A stretch of DNA of 64,000 nt from Mactromeris polynyma (GCA_032209605.1 JASFXZ010000026.1:620001-684000); one strand, 5' to 3'; numbered from the stretch's first letter, positions 34,795 through 47,914 are shown. Program-made: numbers and translations. The notes: generated by a model from the letters alone, not told the origin.

Positions 34795-35972
34795 GTCGTC
34801 TATGGCAGTCATCCATTACCTATGTCTATGGCAGTCATCCATTACCTACGTCTATGGCAGTCATCAATTACCTACCGGTACGTCTATGGCAGTCATCCAT
34901 TACCTACGTCTATGGCAGTCATCCATTACCTACTGGTACGTCTATGGCAGTCATCCATTACCTACGTCTATGGCAGTCATCCATTACCTACGTCCATGGC
35001 AGTCATCCATTACCTACGTCTATGGCAGTCATCAATTACCTACGTCTATGGCAGTCATCAATTACCTACGTCTATGGCAGTCATCCATTACCTACTGGTA
35101 CGTCTATGGCAGTCATCCATTACCTACGTCTATGGCAGTCATCAATTACCTACGTCTATGGCAGTCATCCATTACCTACGTCTATGGCAGTCATCAATTA
35201 CCTACGTCTATGGCAGTCATCCATTACCTACGTCTATGGCAGTCATCCATTACCTATGTCTATGGCAGTCATCCATTACCTACGTCTATGGCAGTCATCC
35301 ATTACCTACGTCTATGGCAGTCATCAATTACCTACGTCTATGGCAGTCATCAATTACCTACGTCTATGGCAGTCATCCATTACCTACTGGTACGTCTATG
35401 GCAGTCATCCATTACCTACGTCTATGGCAGTCATCCATTACCTACGTCTATGGCAGTCATCCATTACCTACGTCTATGGCAGTCATCCATTACCTACGTC
35501 TATGGCAGTCATCAATTACCTACGTCTATGGCAGTCATCCATTACCTACGTCTATGGCAGTCATCCATTACCTACGTCTATGGCAGTCATCCATTACCTA
35601 CGTCTATGGCAGTCATCCATTACCTACGTCTATGGCAGTCATCCATTACCTACGTCTATGGCAGTCATCCATTACCTACGTCTATGGCAGTCATCCATTA
35701 CCTACGTCTATGGCAGTCATCCATTACCTACGTCTATGGCAGTCATCCATTACCTACGTCTATGGCAGTCATCCATTACCTACGTCTATGGCAGTCATCC
35801 ATTACCTACGTCTATGGCAGTCATCAATTACCTACGTCTATGGCAGTCATCAATTACCTACGTCTATGGCAGTCATCCATTACCTACGTCTATGGCAGTC
35901 ATCCATTACCTACGTTTATGGCAGTCATCAACTACCTACCGGTACGTCTATGGCAGTCATCCATTACCTACC
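34795..35972 (+). repeat. 26-bp minisatellite, about 45 copies
   Basis: 'tctatggcagtcatccatta' recurs every 26 bases. Five units carry a 6-base insertion (ggtacg) near 34874, 34934, 35097, 35388 and 35939. A single common variant changes 'atccatt' to 'atcaatt'. The unit has no stop in any forward frame and 26 is not a multiple of three. All three forward frames stay open for over 400 codons with the same 26-residue peptide period. No evidence for translation. Confidence 0.96.
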
Positions 35973-37735
35973 TGAAACAAAGTTCAAAGGAGGTAAAGTT
36001 TATACATGTAGTATGTTGTGTAGTCAGGCCTAAAAAGTATGTTCTATAACCCTGATATTTTACCATTGTCCTAAACATTTTTTTATCTTACCTGAGTAGG
36101 AAGTGGTCCCCTTGTAAGATTGTACAAACTATTAAGATTCTTTTATTCAAGAGAAGCTGTATATAAAAAAAAAACATTGTAAGAACTGCAATATTATATA
36201 ATTTTCAATTTCAAAATTTAAGTTAATGTCTTAATTCAGTATATATTTGTTTTTATTATATAAATACTTTGGAATTTCATTTTTCAAGTAGAATGTTTTG
36301 AGTATTTTTATTTTTTGCATTTATACTTTAGATTAAAGTAAATTGTTGTCTCTTTCTTGTCTAGAGCAATACTTGCTTAAGATTTAATATTGTATCTGGT
36401 TCACAACTTGTGTATGATCAATGTAGCTCCTGGGAGCTGGTAGAAAGGTGTATTTTATATTGATCAAGATGTGGATGATTGATAGTGAAATTAAAATAAT
36501 TAGAAAGTGATTACAGTACCACTTAGGGTTATGAAGTACTTTCTCATTGAATATATCACTGAGGTTTGAGGACCTTTTGCAACTGAGCACATAATGCTAC
36601 AACATTTCAAGTTGCATATAACCCCACTTACTTATTTTTGCATCAAAATTTCTTTAAAATTAAAGGTCAAGTTCTTGAGTTGACCAATGACTTTATTTTC
36701 AACTGTATTGTCTGTTTGTACCAAAGTTGGAAGTTCGACACACAGATTTTGGGTAACTTGGCTTAAAGGAAGTTAAATATTATATCATATTTATACTTTA
36801 ATATGATAATTAAGGCAAGAGTTGGTTGACATAATTATTACTGGTTGTTCCAGTTAATTTTAGAGATTTAGATGTTTATATTTCGACTGTCTGTTAAGTG
36901 TTTGTGTTGATTAGAACACAAGGATAGGAAATATTGTGGAAGTTTGTATAGGTCATGTTGAGACTAATGAGGTTGAGTGTATTCATCTTGAAGTCCTAAG
37001 ACCACTCCACAACTACCACACATCATAGATACAACAAATTAGCATACATGTACATCATTTGTAATACAACATTGATAACAAACAAACCCTACATATAATG
37101 ATTAAGCACCCTTACTTGTCCACAATACATTATTACATACATACATGTGTTTTAAGGAATCAGACTATGTAGGAAGAGTTCATACAGTATTGAATTCAAC
37201 ATGTCATTTATTGTTTCAAGTAAAAGTTTAGTTGTAAGTTAGCCTGTCTAATGGTGCACATATTGCCAACTTGCATTGTGACCATAAATAGGACTAGTGT
37301 TTAATTAAGGAATGTTTCCATCATGTCTGAATGCTGCATAGAATCTGACAGAAATAATGCACTGAATTTTATGACAGAAAGCTTTTATTATATGGCTTTA
37401 TTTTGAGTTGGGTAAACTCCTCCTTATTGTCACTCACTTTGCAAAATATACCTGACTGGTCTGTTGCCAGTTAAAAGTTGAGTGAATAACATTTACAATT
37501 CAGTTTTCCCTTGGTTTAATGAATACAAGTATTAAAAATTGATTAATACAAAGGCAAAATGGAACTGTTTATTTCAACGTTCATTGCAGTCAAATCAGGA
37601 TGGGGAGGGGGTCATGCATAAGGTCACATGATGTGTCGTGCTATGTTACTATAGCTCTGGTCTGGTCCTTACTTGATTAAATGGAAATGTTTTGCACCAT
37701 TGAACACAAAAGCATGATGTACATAAATCCATATG
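35973..37735. other. Non-coding stretch between arrays
   Basis: AT-rich, CpG-poor, no exon-like frame or terminal repeat recognised. Confidence 0.45.
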
Positions 37736-37739
37736 TACG

Positions 37740-40392
37740 TCTTTTTAAATGGAGTAAGGCTGAGTAAGGCTCATGCACGTCCTTATAACTGGAGTTAGGC
37801 TGAATATTGCTCATCTACGTCCTTATAACTGATGTTAGGCTGAATATTGCTCATGTACGTCCTTATAACTAATGTAAGGCTGAATATTGCTCATGTACGT
37901 CCTTATAACTAATGTAAGGCTGAATATTGCACATGTACATCCTTATTACTGGAGTCAGACTGAATATTGCACATCTTTATAACTGGATTCAGACTGAATA
38001 TTGCACATGTATATCTTTATAACTGGATTCGAACTGAATATTGCTCATGTACGTCTTTATAACTGGAGTAAGACTGAATATTGCACGTGTACATTATTAT
38101 AACTGGAGTGAGACTGAATATCGACATGTACGTACGTCTTTATAACTGACGTAAGGCTGAATATTGCACATGTATGTACGTCTTTATAACTGACGTAAGG
38201 CTGAATATTGCACATGTACATCTTTATAACTGATGTAAGGCTGAATATTGCTCATGTACGTCCTTATGACTGATGTTAGACTGAATATTGCTCATGTACA
38301 TCTTTATAACTGGAGTCAGACTGAATATTGCACATGTACGTCTTTATAACTGATGTTAGGCTGAATATTGCTGATGTACGTCCTTATAACTAATGTAAGG
38401 CTGAATATTGCTCATGTACGTCTTTATAATTGGAGTTAGGCTGAATATTACTTATGCACGTCCCTATAACTGAAGTAAGGCTGAATATTGCTCATGTACC
38501 TCTTTATAACTGATGTAAGGCTGAATATTGCACATGTATGTATGTCTTTATAACTGACGTAAGGCTGAATATTGCTCATGTACGTCCTTATAACTAATGT
38601 AAGGCTGAATATTGCACATGTACATCCTTATAACTGATGTTAGGCTGAATATTGCTCATGTACGTCTTTATAACTGATGTTAGGCTGAATATTGCTCATG
38701 TACGTCCTTATAACTGATGTTAGACTGAATATTGCTCATGTACGTCTTTATAATTGAGTTAGGCTGAATATTGCTTATGCATGTCCTTATAACTGGTGTA
38801 AAGCTGAATGTTGCTCATGTACGTCCTTATAACTTAAGGCTGAATATTGCACATGTACGTCTTTATAACTGATGTAAGGCTGAATATTGCTCATGTACGT
38901 CTTTATAACTGATGTAAGGCTGAATATTGCTCATGTACGTCCTTACAACTAATGTAAGGCTGAATATTGCACATGTATGTCTTTGTAACTGATGTTAGGC
39001 TGAATATTGCTCATGTACGTCCTTATAACTGATGTTAGACTGAATATTGCACATGTACATCTTTATAACTGGAGTCAGACTGAATATTGCACATCTTTAT
39101 AACTGGATTCAGACTGAATATTGCACATGTACATCTTTATAACTGGAGTCAGACTGAATACTGCACATGTACGTCTTTATAACTGATGTTAGGCTGAATA
39201 TTGCTCATGTACATCTTTATAACTGATGTTAGGCTGAATATTGCTCATGTACGTCTTTATAACTGATGTTAGGCTGAATATTGCTCATGTATGTCCTTAT
39301 AACTGATGTAAGGCTGAATATTGCTCAAGTATGTCTTTATAACTGAAGTCAGACTGAATATTGCACATGTACATCTTTATAACTGGATTCAGACTGAATA
39401 TTGCTCATGTACGTCTTTATAACTGGAGTAAGACTGAATATTGCAAGTGTACATTATTATAACTGATGTAAGACTGAATATTGCTCATGTACATCTTTAT
39501 AACTGAAATGAGACTATATAGTTCATGTACGTCTTTATAACTGATGTAAGACTGAATATTGCTCATGTACGTCCTTATAACTAATGTAAGGCTGAATATT
39601 GCACATGTACATCTTTGTAACTGATGTTAGGCTGAATATTGCTCATGTACGTCCTTATAACTGATGTTAGACTGAATATTGCTCATGTACATCTTTATAA
39701 CTGGAGTCAGACTGAATATTGCACATCTTTATAACTGGATTCAGACTGAATATTGCTCATGTACGTCTTTATAACTGGAGTAAGACTGAATATTGCTCAT
39801 GTACGTCTTTATAACTGGATTCAGACTGAATATTGCTCATGTACGTCTTTATAACTGGAGTAAGGCTGAATATTGCAAGTGTACATTATTATAACTGATG
39901 TAAGACTGAATATTGCTCAGGTACATCTTTATAACTGGAGTGAGACTGAATATTGCACATGTATGTCTTTATAACTGATGTTAGGCTGAATATTGCTCAT
40001 GTACATCATTATAACTTGAGTAAGGCTGAATATTGCTCATGTACGTCTTTATAACTGATGTAAGACTGAATATTGCTCATGTACATCTTTATAACTGATG
40101 TAAGGCTGAATATTGCTCATGTACGTCCTTATAACTGATGTAAGGCTGAATATTGCTCATGTACGTCTTTATAACTGATGTAAGGCTGAATATTGCTCAT
40201 GTACGTCTTTATAACTGGAGTAAGGCTGAATATTGCACATGTACATCTTTTTAACTGAAGTAAGGCTGAATATTGCTCATGTACGTCTTTATAACTGATG
40301 TAAGACTGAATAATGCACATGTACATCTTTATAACAGAGGTTAGGCTGATAATTGCTCATGTACATCATTATAACTTGAGTAAGGCTGAATC
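37740..40392. repeat. 40-bp minisatellite, about 65 copies
   Basis: 'ccttataactaatgtaagg' plus 'ctgaatattgctcatgtacg' recurs every 40 bases (37861, 37901 and on), with variants 'ctgatgt', 'ctggagt', 'cacatgt' and a few short deletions. This is the second-largest array in the window. Blocks of similar variants recur (for example 'ggattcagactgaatattgc' near 37982, 39103, 39380, 39735 and 39810), as expected from unequal exchange. Confidence 0.96.
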
Positions 40393-41120
40393 GACAAGAT
40401 GCACTGGTTTGAACAACAATTTCTTATATACAGCATTTGACTGGTCTTTCATCATTAGGTTCCTGTCCGATACAGATTATTAAATACATGAGTACTACAC
40501 TTTTTGTTTTATATCTTGTCTAAGTCTTGCTGTGGGGTTAACTTGTAGTAAAAATGTTGCTACTATAAATATAAAGTCTCCAGTCACATCTATGTCCTGA
40601 TTTATGTCGTAAATAAATAGTTTTTCACATCATTTTATATGGCAATCAAAGACAGAGGTATTTTAGTTTTACCTGTGACAGGTGGATGGGCATGCAGGTG
40701 AGTGGGCGGCTGTGTCCACTAAGCTGTCCACTCTCATTGTCTAGGGGTGAGACGATATGGGTGTAATGCACTAGGATGCATATCGCAATACACCTCTCAT
40801 GATACAATATGTATCACTATATATCATAAAGAATTACAAAAATGCTGCGTATGCTACATTCGTTTGCAAAGACAGAATCTAGCAGTTCTCCTTCTGACAG
40901 GCTTAGAAAAGATTCAGGAAAAATAATTTAGTTCCGTTATTGGATTAACGATTTAAAACTGGAGAAAAACATTTGCCTGTATGGATGAGTGTAACCTTTT
41001 TTTGTTATATTCAATGATTAAAAATGGCTGATCAATAATTTGATTTTTCTCAAAAAGTATCAATACCTTTGTCAAGAGTGCTTCCAAGGCAGTGCATCGA
41101 TGGATCGATTTAATGTCGCA
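40393..41120. other. Non-coding stretch
   Basis: Holds a 'gggtgagacgatat...atgcatatcgcaatac' segment near 40745-40800 that looks like an old interspersed repeat. No gene recognised. Confidence 0.35.
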
Positions 41121-41124
41121 CACC

Positions 41125-41400
41125 TTTCATTGTCGCAGTTTTTATCCAATCTTGACCAAACTTGCTGTAAATGTTTATTGGCATATCTTGGCCTAGTTAG
41201 ATACCCAGCCAGATCGCCTTAGTCACTCTTGAGTTATGGCCCTTTGTTTTGCCAAAATTTGACCAAATTAGTCAACTCTCTTACTAGACATTTTTTACCG
41301 AATCTTTGCCAAACTTGCTGTGGATGTTTAGTGGCATGATATCTTGGCAAAGTTTGAAAACCAGCCTTAATGTCCTCAGTTATCTCTGTGGTGTCTTCAG
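41125..41400. repeat. Two ~155-bp interspersed modules
   Basis: 'aatcttgaccaaacttgctg' (41149) and 'aatctttgccaaacttgctg' (41301) recur with 'tggatgttta.tggcat' and 'tatcttggc', about 152 bases apart. 'gagttatggccctttg' lies between them. Confidence 0.6.
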
Positions 41401-41702
41401 GAGGCTGCACATCCAAAGAGTGAAACAGTATGAATTGACCCAGGCTTGCTTGAACATTAATTATACAGTAAAAAGAGAGAAAAAGTAAGATTACTGTGAA
41501 TGATAAAGGGAGTTAATTTGAAAAACAAGACAAATTTATCAATATATATGCATACATGTATATCTCTTCTAAATCTTTTATTTTTGTTTTAATCTTACCC
41601 TGAGTTAACTTGGGAGTAAAAAATGTTGCAATTAAGAATATTACTCATTGAATCACACAGTGAAGTAAATTATTGGAAGTACCGTAAAGTAAAAGTTGCT
41701 TA

Positions 41703-42055
41703 GATGAGTGGTGCTTTGCCCTTTTATTAACCATCTGAGATGGGAGTGTGCATTTAAATATGAAATATATCCCAGAGTGGTGCTATGTCCTTTTATTAAC
41801 CTGTTGAGATGAGAGTGTGCCTTTAAATATGAAATATATCCCAGAGTGGTGCTATGTCCTTTTATTAACCTGTTGAGATGGGAGTGTGCCTTTAAATATG
41901 AAATGTATCACAGAGTGGTGCTATGTCCTTGTATTAACCAGCTGAGATGGGAGTGTGCCTTTAAATATGAAATGTATCCCAGAGTGGCGCTATGTCCTTT
42001 TATTAACCAGCTGAGATGGGAGTGTGCCTTTAAATATGAAATGTATCACATATTT
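41703..42055. repeat. 69-bp minisatellite, five copies
   Basis: 'cagagtggtgctatgtcctt' recurs at 41773 and 41842 and on with a 69-base period, ending 'gtgcctttaaatatgaaat'. The period is a multiple of three, so one frame stays open through it and beyond (to 42193). That is not evidence for a gene. Confidence 0.9.
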
Positions 42056-43570
42056 CATAATTTCATTGTGAGATGCATGGAAAATAATGTGCTGGTATTT
42101 AAAGTGAAAAGATTGCGTTACATGGAAAGTCATTGTCAGACAAGTACTGCATGTTGGACGATTGTTAGGGAATACAGAAATATCTATATGTAATTGGATG
42201 CAAGATAATTTTTTCAGATTGACAAATAATATTCTGCTGGTCAAATATTGAACTGTTTTTATTATCTTAGCAAAATTATGTGCATTTAGACAAGGCACAT
42301 GTATATAGATTTATTAACTATGAAGATTATGCAATATTTCATAAAGACTTATGTTCAGTTAAATATGATTGTTTTTAGTGGTACATAATCATGGATGTTT
42401 TGCTGTTGGTCTGTCAGTTTGTGACACTACTCCACTCATACTTCTAGACAGATGTTTATGGAACTTGGTGGATAATGGTACTATCAAGTCTAGACAAAAA
42501 TGAATTAAGTCTCAACAGACTACTCTAACCAAAATTGCTGGTTGGATTGCAATCATCCATTGAATAAGCCAGTATGGGGAGTTGTCTGCTTGAAGCTGTT
42601 GCAAGCATTTTATTATTTATGGTACATGCATACATATATACATCTTAGATTAAGAAAGAAACTGTGTGTGTTAATTTTATATTCTAAATGAATATAATGA
42701 GAGAACTTCGGGAATCATTTTGAGAGATATCAACTATAATGTTATGTATGAAATGTGCCATTTTTGAGCAAATGGAGTTTCTTTGTTGAATATTATTATA
42801 AATAGATTAAATATCCCCAATATTATTACCATGAAACTTGGAAGGTTTAATAAATAATTTGGAGGTAGCGTTTTTTATTTAGATTTAAGATAAGGATGCA
42901 AGTCAGCTAAGCCATTGCCACAGTTGAAAGTATACCCCCATATAAACAATATTAACGATATAAACAATGTTTATATGGGGGGTATACTATGGTTTTTTTT
43001 ATCTTATCTGCCTGCCCCTATTACCAATTAATGAAGCTCTGTTGGTTAGGGTTCACTTGATGACACTGGGAGTTTGTTTGGGGGTATAAATGGGGTGTTG
43101 ATGGTTGGTGCTGTCCTGTCAAGTTGGTGGGTCGATCTGGTGCTGGTAGTTGAGGGAGTTGACGATTGGGTGTGTGGGGTCATAGGGTGGTAGAATGGTG
43201 TGCATTCCCTGTTTCTTGGGCTGGCGGTTGTGGGCGGGGGAGGCGGTGGTGACTATGCGAGTGCAACTCTCGGGATGAAGTAGAATGTTTTGTTGGCCAG
43301 TTAAATGCGTGACACAGTTCGGGAAGAATGGTACGACTTTCAAAGAGACTGAAAGTGTCCAGTGTAATGAGAGTAGTAGGCTGCGTTTCATCAAAAATCC
43401 TAAGTATGAAAAGATTGGAGTGAAACTTTCTGGAAGGAATAAGTCATGTTTGCTCAATATGTTTTAAACATCTTGAAGTGTAAATATCTTTAATATTTCA
43501 TATTCTTTAAGATTAAACTCAAATTTGGTTGAACCTTGTTTTTTTAATTCATGTAACAAAACATGCTTTA
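42056..43570. other. Non-coding stretch with one hairpin
   Basis: Contains a diverged module (42400-42560), the hairpin at 42929 and a G-rich stretch (43060-43270) read as an open frame on the minus strand (43119-43457). That frame has no splice or family support. Confidence 0.35.
42929..42988. repeat. Near-perfect hairpin, ~20-bp arms
   Basis: 'agtatacccccatataaaca' pairs with 'tgtttatatggggggtatac' plus t (five C against six G). The loop is about 19 bases and itself repeats 'ataaacaat'. Possibly a tiny foldback element. Confidence 0.7.
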
Positions 43571-43580
43571 ATTGGCTTAG

Positions 43581-43690
43581 GTGCGAAAAGTGTACTTAGG
43601 AGTGAAAAGGGCACCTAGGACTTTTGATGAAATGCACCCTGATCTTTGGGAAAAGGAGGATGAACAACATGACCATGTTGTCATGGAGAT
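43581..43690 (+). other. Possible isolated exon
   Basis: An acceptor-like ttaattggcttag precedes a frame reading RKVYLGVKRAPRTFDEMHPD and on into a Glu/Asp/His-rich part. The composition is protein-like and unlike the flanks. No clear donor follows. From about 43665 the DNA resembles a module repeated at 45200, 47100 and 48000. It could be an exon, part of the adjacent LINE, or chance. Confidence 0.25.
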
Positions 43691-43899
43691 ATGTATTGAA
43701 ATTTGTTCATCACTGCTTGGTATTTTAATATTAAGGGTATATCTATCAATAAGGACATTTTTTTTAACAGAAATTTGTATATATTATCAGTGCAATTGTA
43801 TCTAACGAAAATATGAAATTAAAATGATGGATCACCTTGCTCGATCTTAAAATAATGAAGATAAAAACGTATAGATATATTGAATGATATAAATATAAC
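43691..43899. other. AT-rich flank of LINE remnant
   Basis: No feature recognised other than the short stretch similar to the 45.1-kb dispersed module. Confidence 0.3.
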
Positions 43900-44860
43900 A
43901 GATGATCTTTAAGATGTTGAAATTACCCTTGATGAACTAAAAACGGCCGTATTCTCACTAAAAAATAACAAAAGCAGCAGTTTGATGAACTAGTTGCCGA
44001 AATATATAAACATTCCTTTGAAAAAAATATCATATTTTATTCTAAAATTATTCAGTCGCATTTTCATTAGCAGAGAATATCCAATATCTTAGGGAGAAGG
44101 TATAACTGCGCCAGTTTTCAAGGGAGTAAGTACGGAAGATCCTAAAAGTTACAGAGGGATCATTAAACTTGAATAAACGTTTTAGCCAAAATCTACTCTC
44201 AAGTATTAATCAATAGACTTACTAAATGGTCAAATGACAATGATTTCATATTACATAACCAAAATTATTTCAAAATCAACAACTGACAGTATATTTCTGT
44301 TACATGCAATTATTGTGAAAACCCTCGATTCAAAGCAAAAACTATATATAGTGTGTCTTGACAGATTTTGAAAAATGCTTTAACGAATAAACAGATCATT
44401 CTTATGGGAAAAATTATTTAATATTCAAATTAGTTCAAAATTTGTATCGGCTGTAAAGGCTATGTTATGATACAGTTAAACAGTGCGTCCGATACAAAGT
44501 TAATACTTTTGACAAGGTGGTCCACTCTCTAGTTTAATGTTTGTTTTGTTTATAAACAATATCTAACACGAAATTAATACAAATTTAAACGGAAGATTTT
44601 CTGTGAAGGAACTTAAGATATTTTCACTTCTATTTGTGGATGACATGTTATTATTTGCGCTTGTGTTACATAATCTATTTATAGTATATAACCAAGTAAT
44701 ATTAACTTCTGTTTAAAATGTCTTTACTTAACTTCAATGTTCTCATGATGCAAATTTTTTATTTTTCGCTTTTAAAGAAAGAAATCAGAATTATCAAGAT
44801 GTTAAAAAATACTGTCAATTCTTACTACCAATTCTGCAATCTTGTTGAAATAAAAAAAAA
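43900..44860 (+). mobile_element. Decayed LINE reverse-transcriptase remnant
   Basis: With several frameshifts and stops, the plus strand still shows the order of LINE RT motifs. 'ITLDELKTAVFSLKNNKSS' at about 43922-43980 is followed by 'GEGITAPVFKG' and 'EDPKSYRGI' at 44096-44160, then 'LAKIYSQVLINRLTKW', and finally 'LFVDDMLLFA' near 44629-44658. The last is the catalytic (Y/F)xDD box with both aspartates. It ends in an A-rich stretch just before the inverted-repeat element at 44861. The 5.5-kb fragment could belong to a related family. Confidence 0.78.
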
Positions 44861-45883
44861 TCACTACTTATGTACATTTGTTTATTTGTTTGTTTAGCTA
44901 TATTCATGAACATATTTTGTGCTCATAAACTATCTGGTATGTTATGCTATGCTTGATTTTTAGATAAAGATTGATTTATTGTGTTTCAAATGTAATATAC
45001 ATGGAAAGTGAAAGTTGAAAAATTTACCCAAAATAATACATAACTTTTTAACATATTCATAAAATGTGAAAATAGCAAAAATCTGGGATGTGTCTTTAGG
45101 GAATTAATTCTTAAGCTTTGTGCTTCTAGACACAATGTTAACAGGTTCGTCCAGGCACCAGTAAGGTACAGTTATAACTCCTGTTACCAGGTGATACTTG
45201 CATCTTATTGACGAATTTGTTCACATGTTGTCATGGAGAATGATATTGAAATTTGTGTCCACTGCTTGTTGTTATGTTAAATTATACCATATAATCAAAT
45301 TGATTATATAATTAATGTCAAATGTATGTATCAAAATTGAAAATTCAATTCAAGTACATTTGGTTGACACAATAATTAAGTGCCAAAACATTCCTAGGCA
45401 ATAACAAATCTAAGGATTCTGTTAAGGAATGTGATCCAGCATTTAGTCTTGTTTGATCAATTTTAAGTTTAGTAGCAACCGAGCAGTGGGATATTTTACT
45501 ATGAAAATTATCTGATGAAATGCAAATTTGCATGCATTATGATGCATATTTCATCATTATAATTCTTACCCAACCAGATGTTTTTGTTATTGCTTTAAAT
45601 TTGACTTTTGATATTAATCCAAAAGCTGACATAATTAATACCCTAATGCCACATCCCAGATTTTTGCTATTTTCACATTTTATGAATATGTTAAAAAGTT
45701 ATGTGTTATTTTGGGTGAATTTTTCAACTTTCACTTTCCATGTATATTACATTTGAAACACAATAAATCAATATTTATCTTAAAATCAAGCATAGCATAA
45801 CATACCAGATAGTTTATGAGCACAAAATATGTTCATGAATATAGCTAAACAAACAAATAAACAAATAAGTACATAAGTAGTGA
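44861..45883. mobile_element. 1.02-kb element with ~250-bp terminal inverted repeats
   Basis: Left arm 44861-45113 and right arm about 45632-45883 are inverted copies with only a few differences. They start TCACTACTTATGTAC and end GTACATAAGTAGTGA. The central part has no open transposase frame. The high arm identity points to a recent insertion or to gene conversion between arms. No clear target duplication, because the flanks are A-rich. Confidence 0.85.
45063..45530 (+). repeat. Dispersed 450-bp module, copy A (partner 46968-47418)
   Basis: It shares nearly all of its length with 46968-47418 in the same orientation ('gggatgtgtctttaggg', 'cttctagacacaatgttaac', 'caattcaagtacatttgg', 'gcagtgggatatt'). 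Its beginning overlaps the left arm of the 44861 element. Confidence 0.85.
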
Positions 45884-46576
45884 AAAATAATTTGTTATAT
45901 GTTAAATTTTATTAATTTCATATCAAGCCATATTTTTCATGGCAGTTGCAAATTTCTAATAATATTGGTGTAGAATATGTATTGGGCAAAATTAATTAGT
46001 GACAATAATTTTTGATGTTACAGTCACTTACTCAGATAAGACTTCAATATCTCAACATATAGAGACTAGGTATATATTTACTTAAAAAATAATAGATTTG
46101 TACTTTGTGTACCATACAAAACTTTGTCAACAATATATTAATCAACTTTGTCAAAAAGTGTACATAATTATTTGACTAAAATTACACCTTAAAAGATATA
46201 GAACTTTGTGTTTAATTAACGTTAACAACAGCGGTGGTAAATATAAGACACCAGCATCATCCAGGGATTGGTTTACAGTTCCAAACACCATGGACATCCA
46301 ACAAACAAAAATACCATTTTTACTACTATATAATACATGCAATATTTTAACTCGGTATGCTAGGGTACTAAATGTTAAATTCTAGGCACTTGTTAGATAC
46401 AATTGCATCTTACTTTTTGAATTTATTTGCATGTAATGTTTTAGGTAATGTGGAAATTTGAATGAGATTGGGTGGTCTTTCATAAGTGAATGATCTTATT
46501 TATGTGGTATTTGTTTTTCATATCATATTGTACCAAGCAGTAAAGGATGAATCCAATACAAATTTCGTTTCAATAA

Positions 46577-47883
46577 TTTATTATGCCTCCCCTTTGAAGA
46601 AGCCTTGACATAGTAGTCGATTTTGGGTTCACTGGGTCAAAGGTCCAGGTCAATGGGGTCAATTGTACATGACATATTTCAGGCCAATAACTCAAGAAGG
46701 CCTTGACAATTACCATCCTCAAACTTGGTCAACATTGATCATGGGTAGTAGAGGAGCCTTATCGATTGTGGGGTCATCGCTCAAAATTCAAGTCACAGGG
46801 GTCAATTGTACATGAAACGTTCCCTAGCCAATAACTCAAGAATGCCTTGACGTACCCTCCTCAATCTAGTTGCCTATGTGTTGTAGATGCACCTTAGTGA
46901 TTTTGGGGTAACTTAGTCTATAAGACTGTGTGGCTTCCTTATGTCTTTCCACTGTGTGGCTCCCTTAAAATAGCAAATATCTGGGATGTGTCTTTAGGGT
47001 ATTAATTCTTAAGCTTTGTGCTTCTAGACACAATGTTAACAGGTTCATACCAGGCACCAGTAAGGTACAGTTATAACCCCTGTTACCAGGTGTTACTAAC
47101 ATCTTATTGATGAATTTGTTCACATTTTGTCATGGAGATTGATATTGAAATTTGTGTCCACTGCTTGTTGTTATGTTAAATTATACCATATAATCAAATT
47201 GATTATATAATTTAATGTCAGATATATGTATCAAAACTTGAAAATTCAATTCAAGTACATTTGGTGACAAGTGCCAAAACATTCCTAGGCAATAACAAAT
47301 CTAAGGATTCTGTTAAGGAATGGAGTCCAGCATTTAGTCTTGTTTAATCAAATTTAAGTTTAGTAGCAACCAAGCAGTGGGATATTTACTATGAAAATTA
47401 TCTGATGAAACGAAATTTGCCCGTGACTCCTGTATGTCTCTCCACAAGTCAAGGTCACAGGTGTCAATTGTACATGACACATTTTGGGCCAATAACTCTA
47501 GAATTCCCTTGTTCTACCCTCCTCAAACTTGGTCCTCACATTATAAGCTGGTAGTAGAGGGTCCCTGTTGATTTTGGGATCAATGGGTTGAGGACAACTT
47601 GACTATAAGATGTAAATCCTTGTATGCACAACATCTGAATTATCCCATGGCCTCCCAGTCCTAACTTAGAAGGATATGGCCTGTGGATTGTTGATGAGCC
47701 ACTGGGGAAAAGGTCAAGATCAAACTGACTTGAAAATCTTGTCCACCCAATAACTTAATAGTTGTTAAGCTTTTTAGACCAACATATTCAAACCCGTGTA
47801 TTTCATCCGTACACATTTCTATGTCATTATATTAATTAAAATTCTCTCACTGACAATGCAGCTTTAGAGGGAGGCATAATGTT
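46577..47883. mobile_element. ~1.3-kb composite bounded by 'ttatgcctccc' inverted termini
   Basis: Left 'ttatgcctcccctttgaag' (46581) and right 'tttagagggaggcataatg' (47864-47881) are short inverted ends. Between them are three module-like units (46600, 46690, 47450; 'ggtcaattgtacatgacaca', 'gccaataactcaagaa') and a nested copy of the 45.1-kb module at 46968-47418. Confidence 0.5.
46968..47418 (+). repeat. Dispersed 450-bp module, copy B
   Basis: Second copy of the module at 45063-45530. It lacks the outer inverted arms of the 44861 element, so it is either a truncated relative or the source of its centre. It is preceded by two units of the 'tgtgtggcttccttatgtctttcc' monomer that also builds the 76-bp array at 50.8 kb. 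Confidence 0.82.
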
Positions 47884-47914
47884 TTTCACACATCTCTTGT
47901 TTAAATATTGTTAA

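Noticed and set aside
34764..36049. Three forward frames of over 400 codons
   Set aside because: All come from a 26-bp tandem repeat without stops in any forward frame. No splice sites, start context or codon bias.
37740..40392. CRISPR-like regular repeats
   Set aside because: The repeats are contiguous, without unique spacers, in a eukaryotic genome.
43119..43457. 112-codon minus-strand frame
   Set aside because: It lies in a G-rich low-complexity stretch, with no splice or family support.
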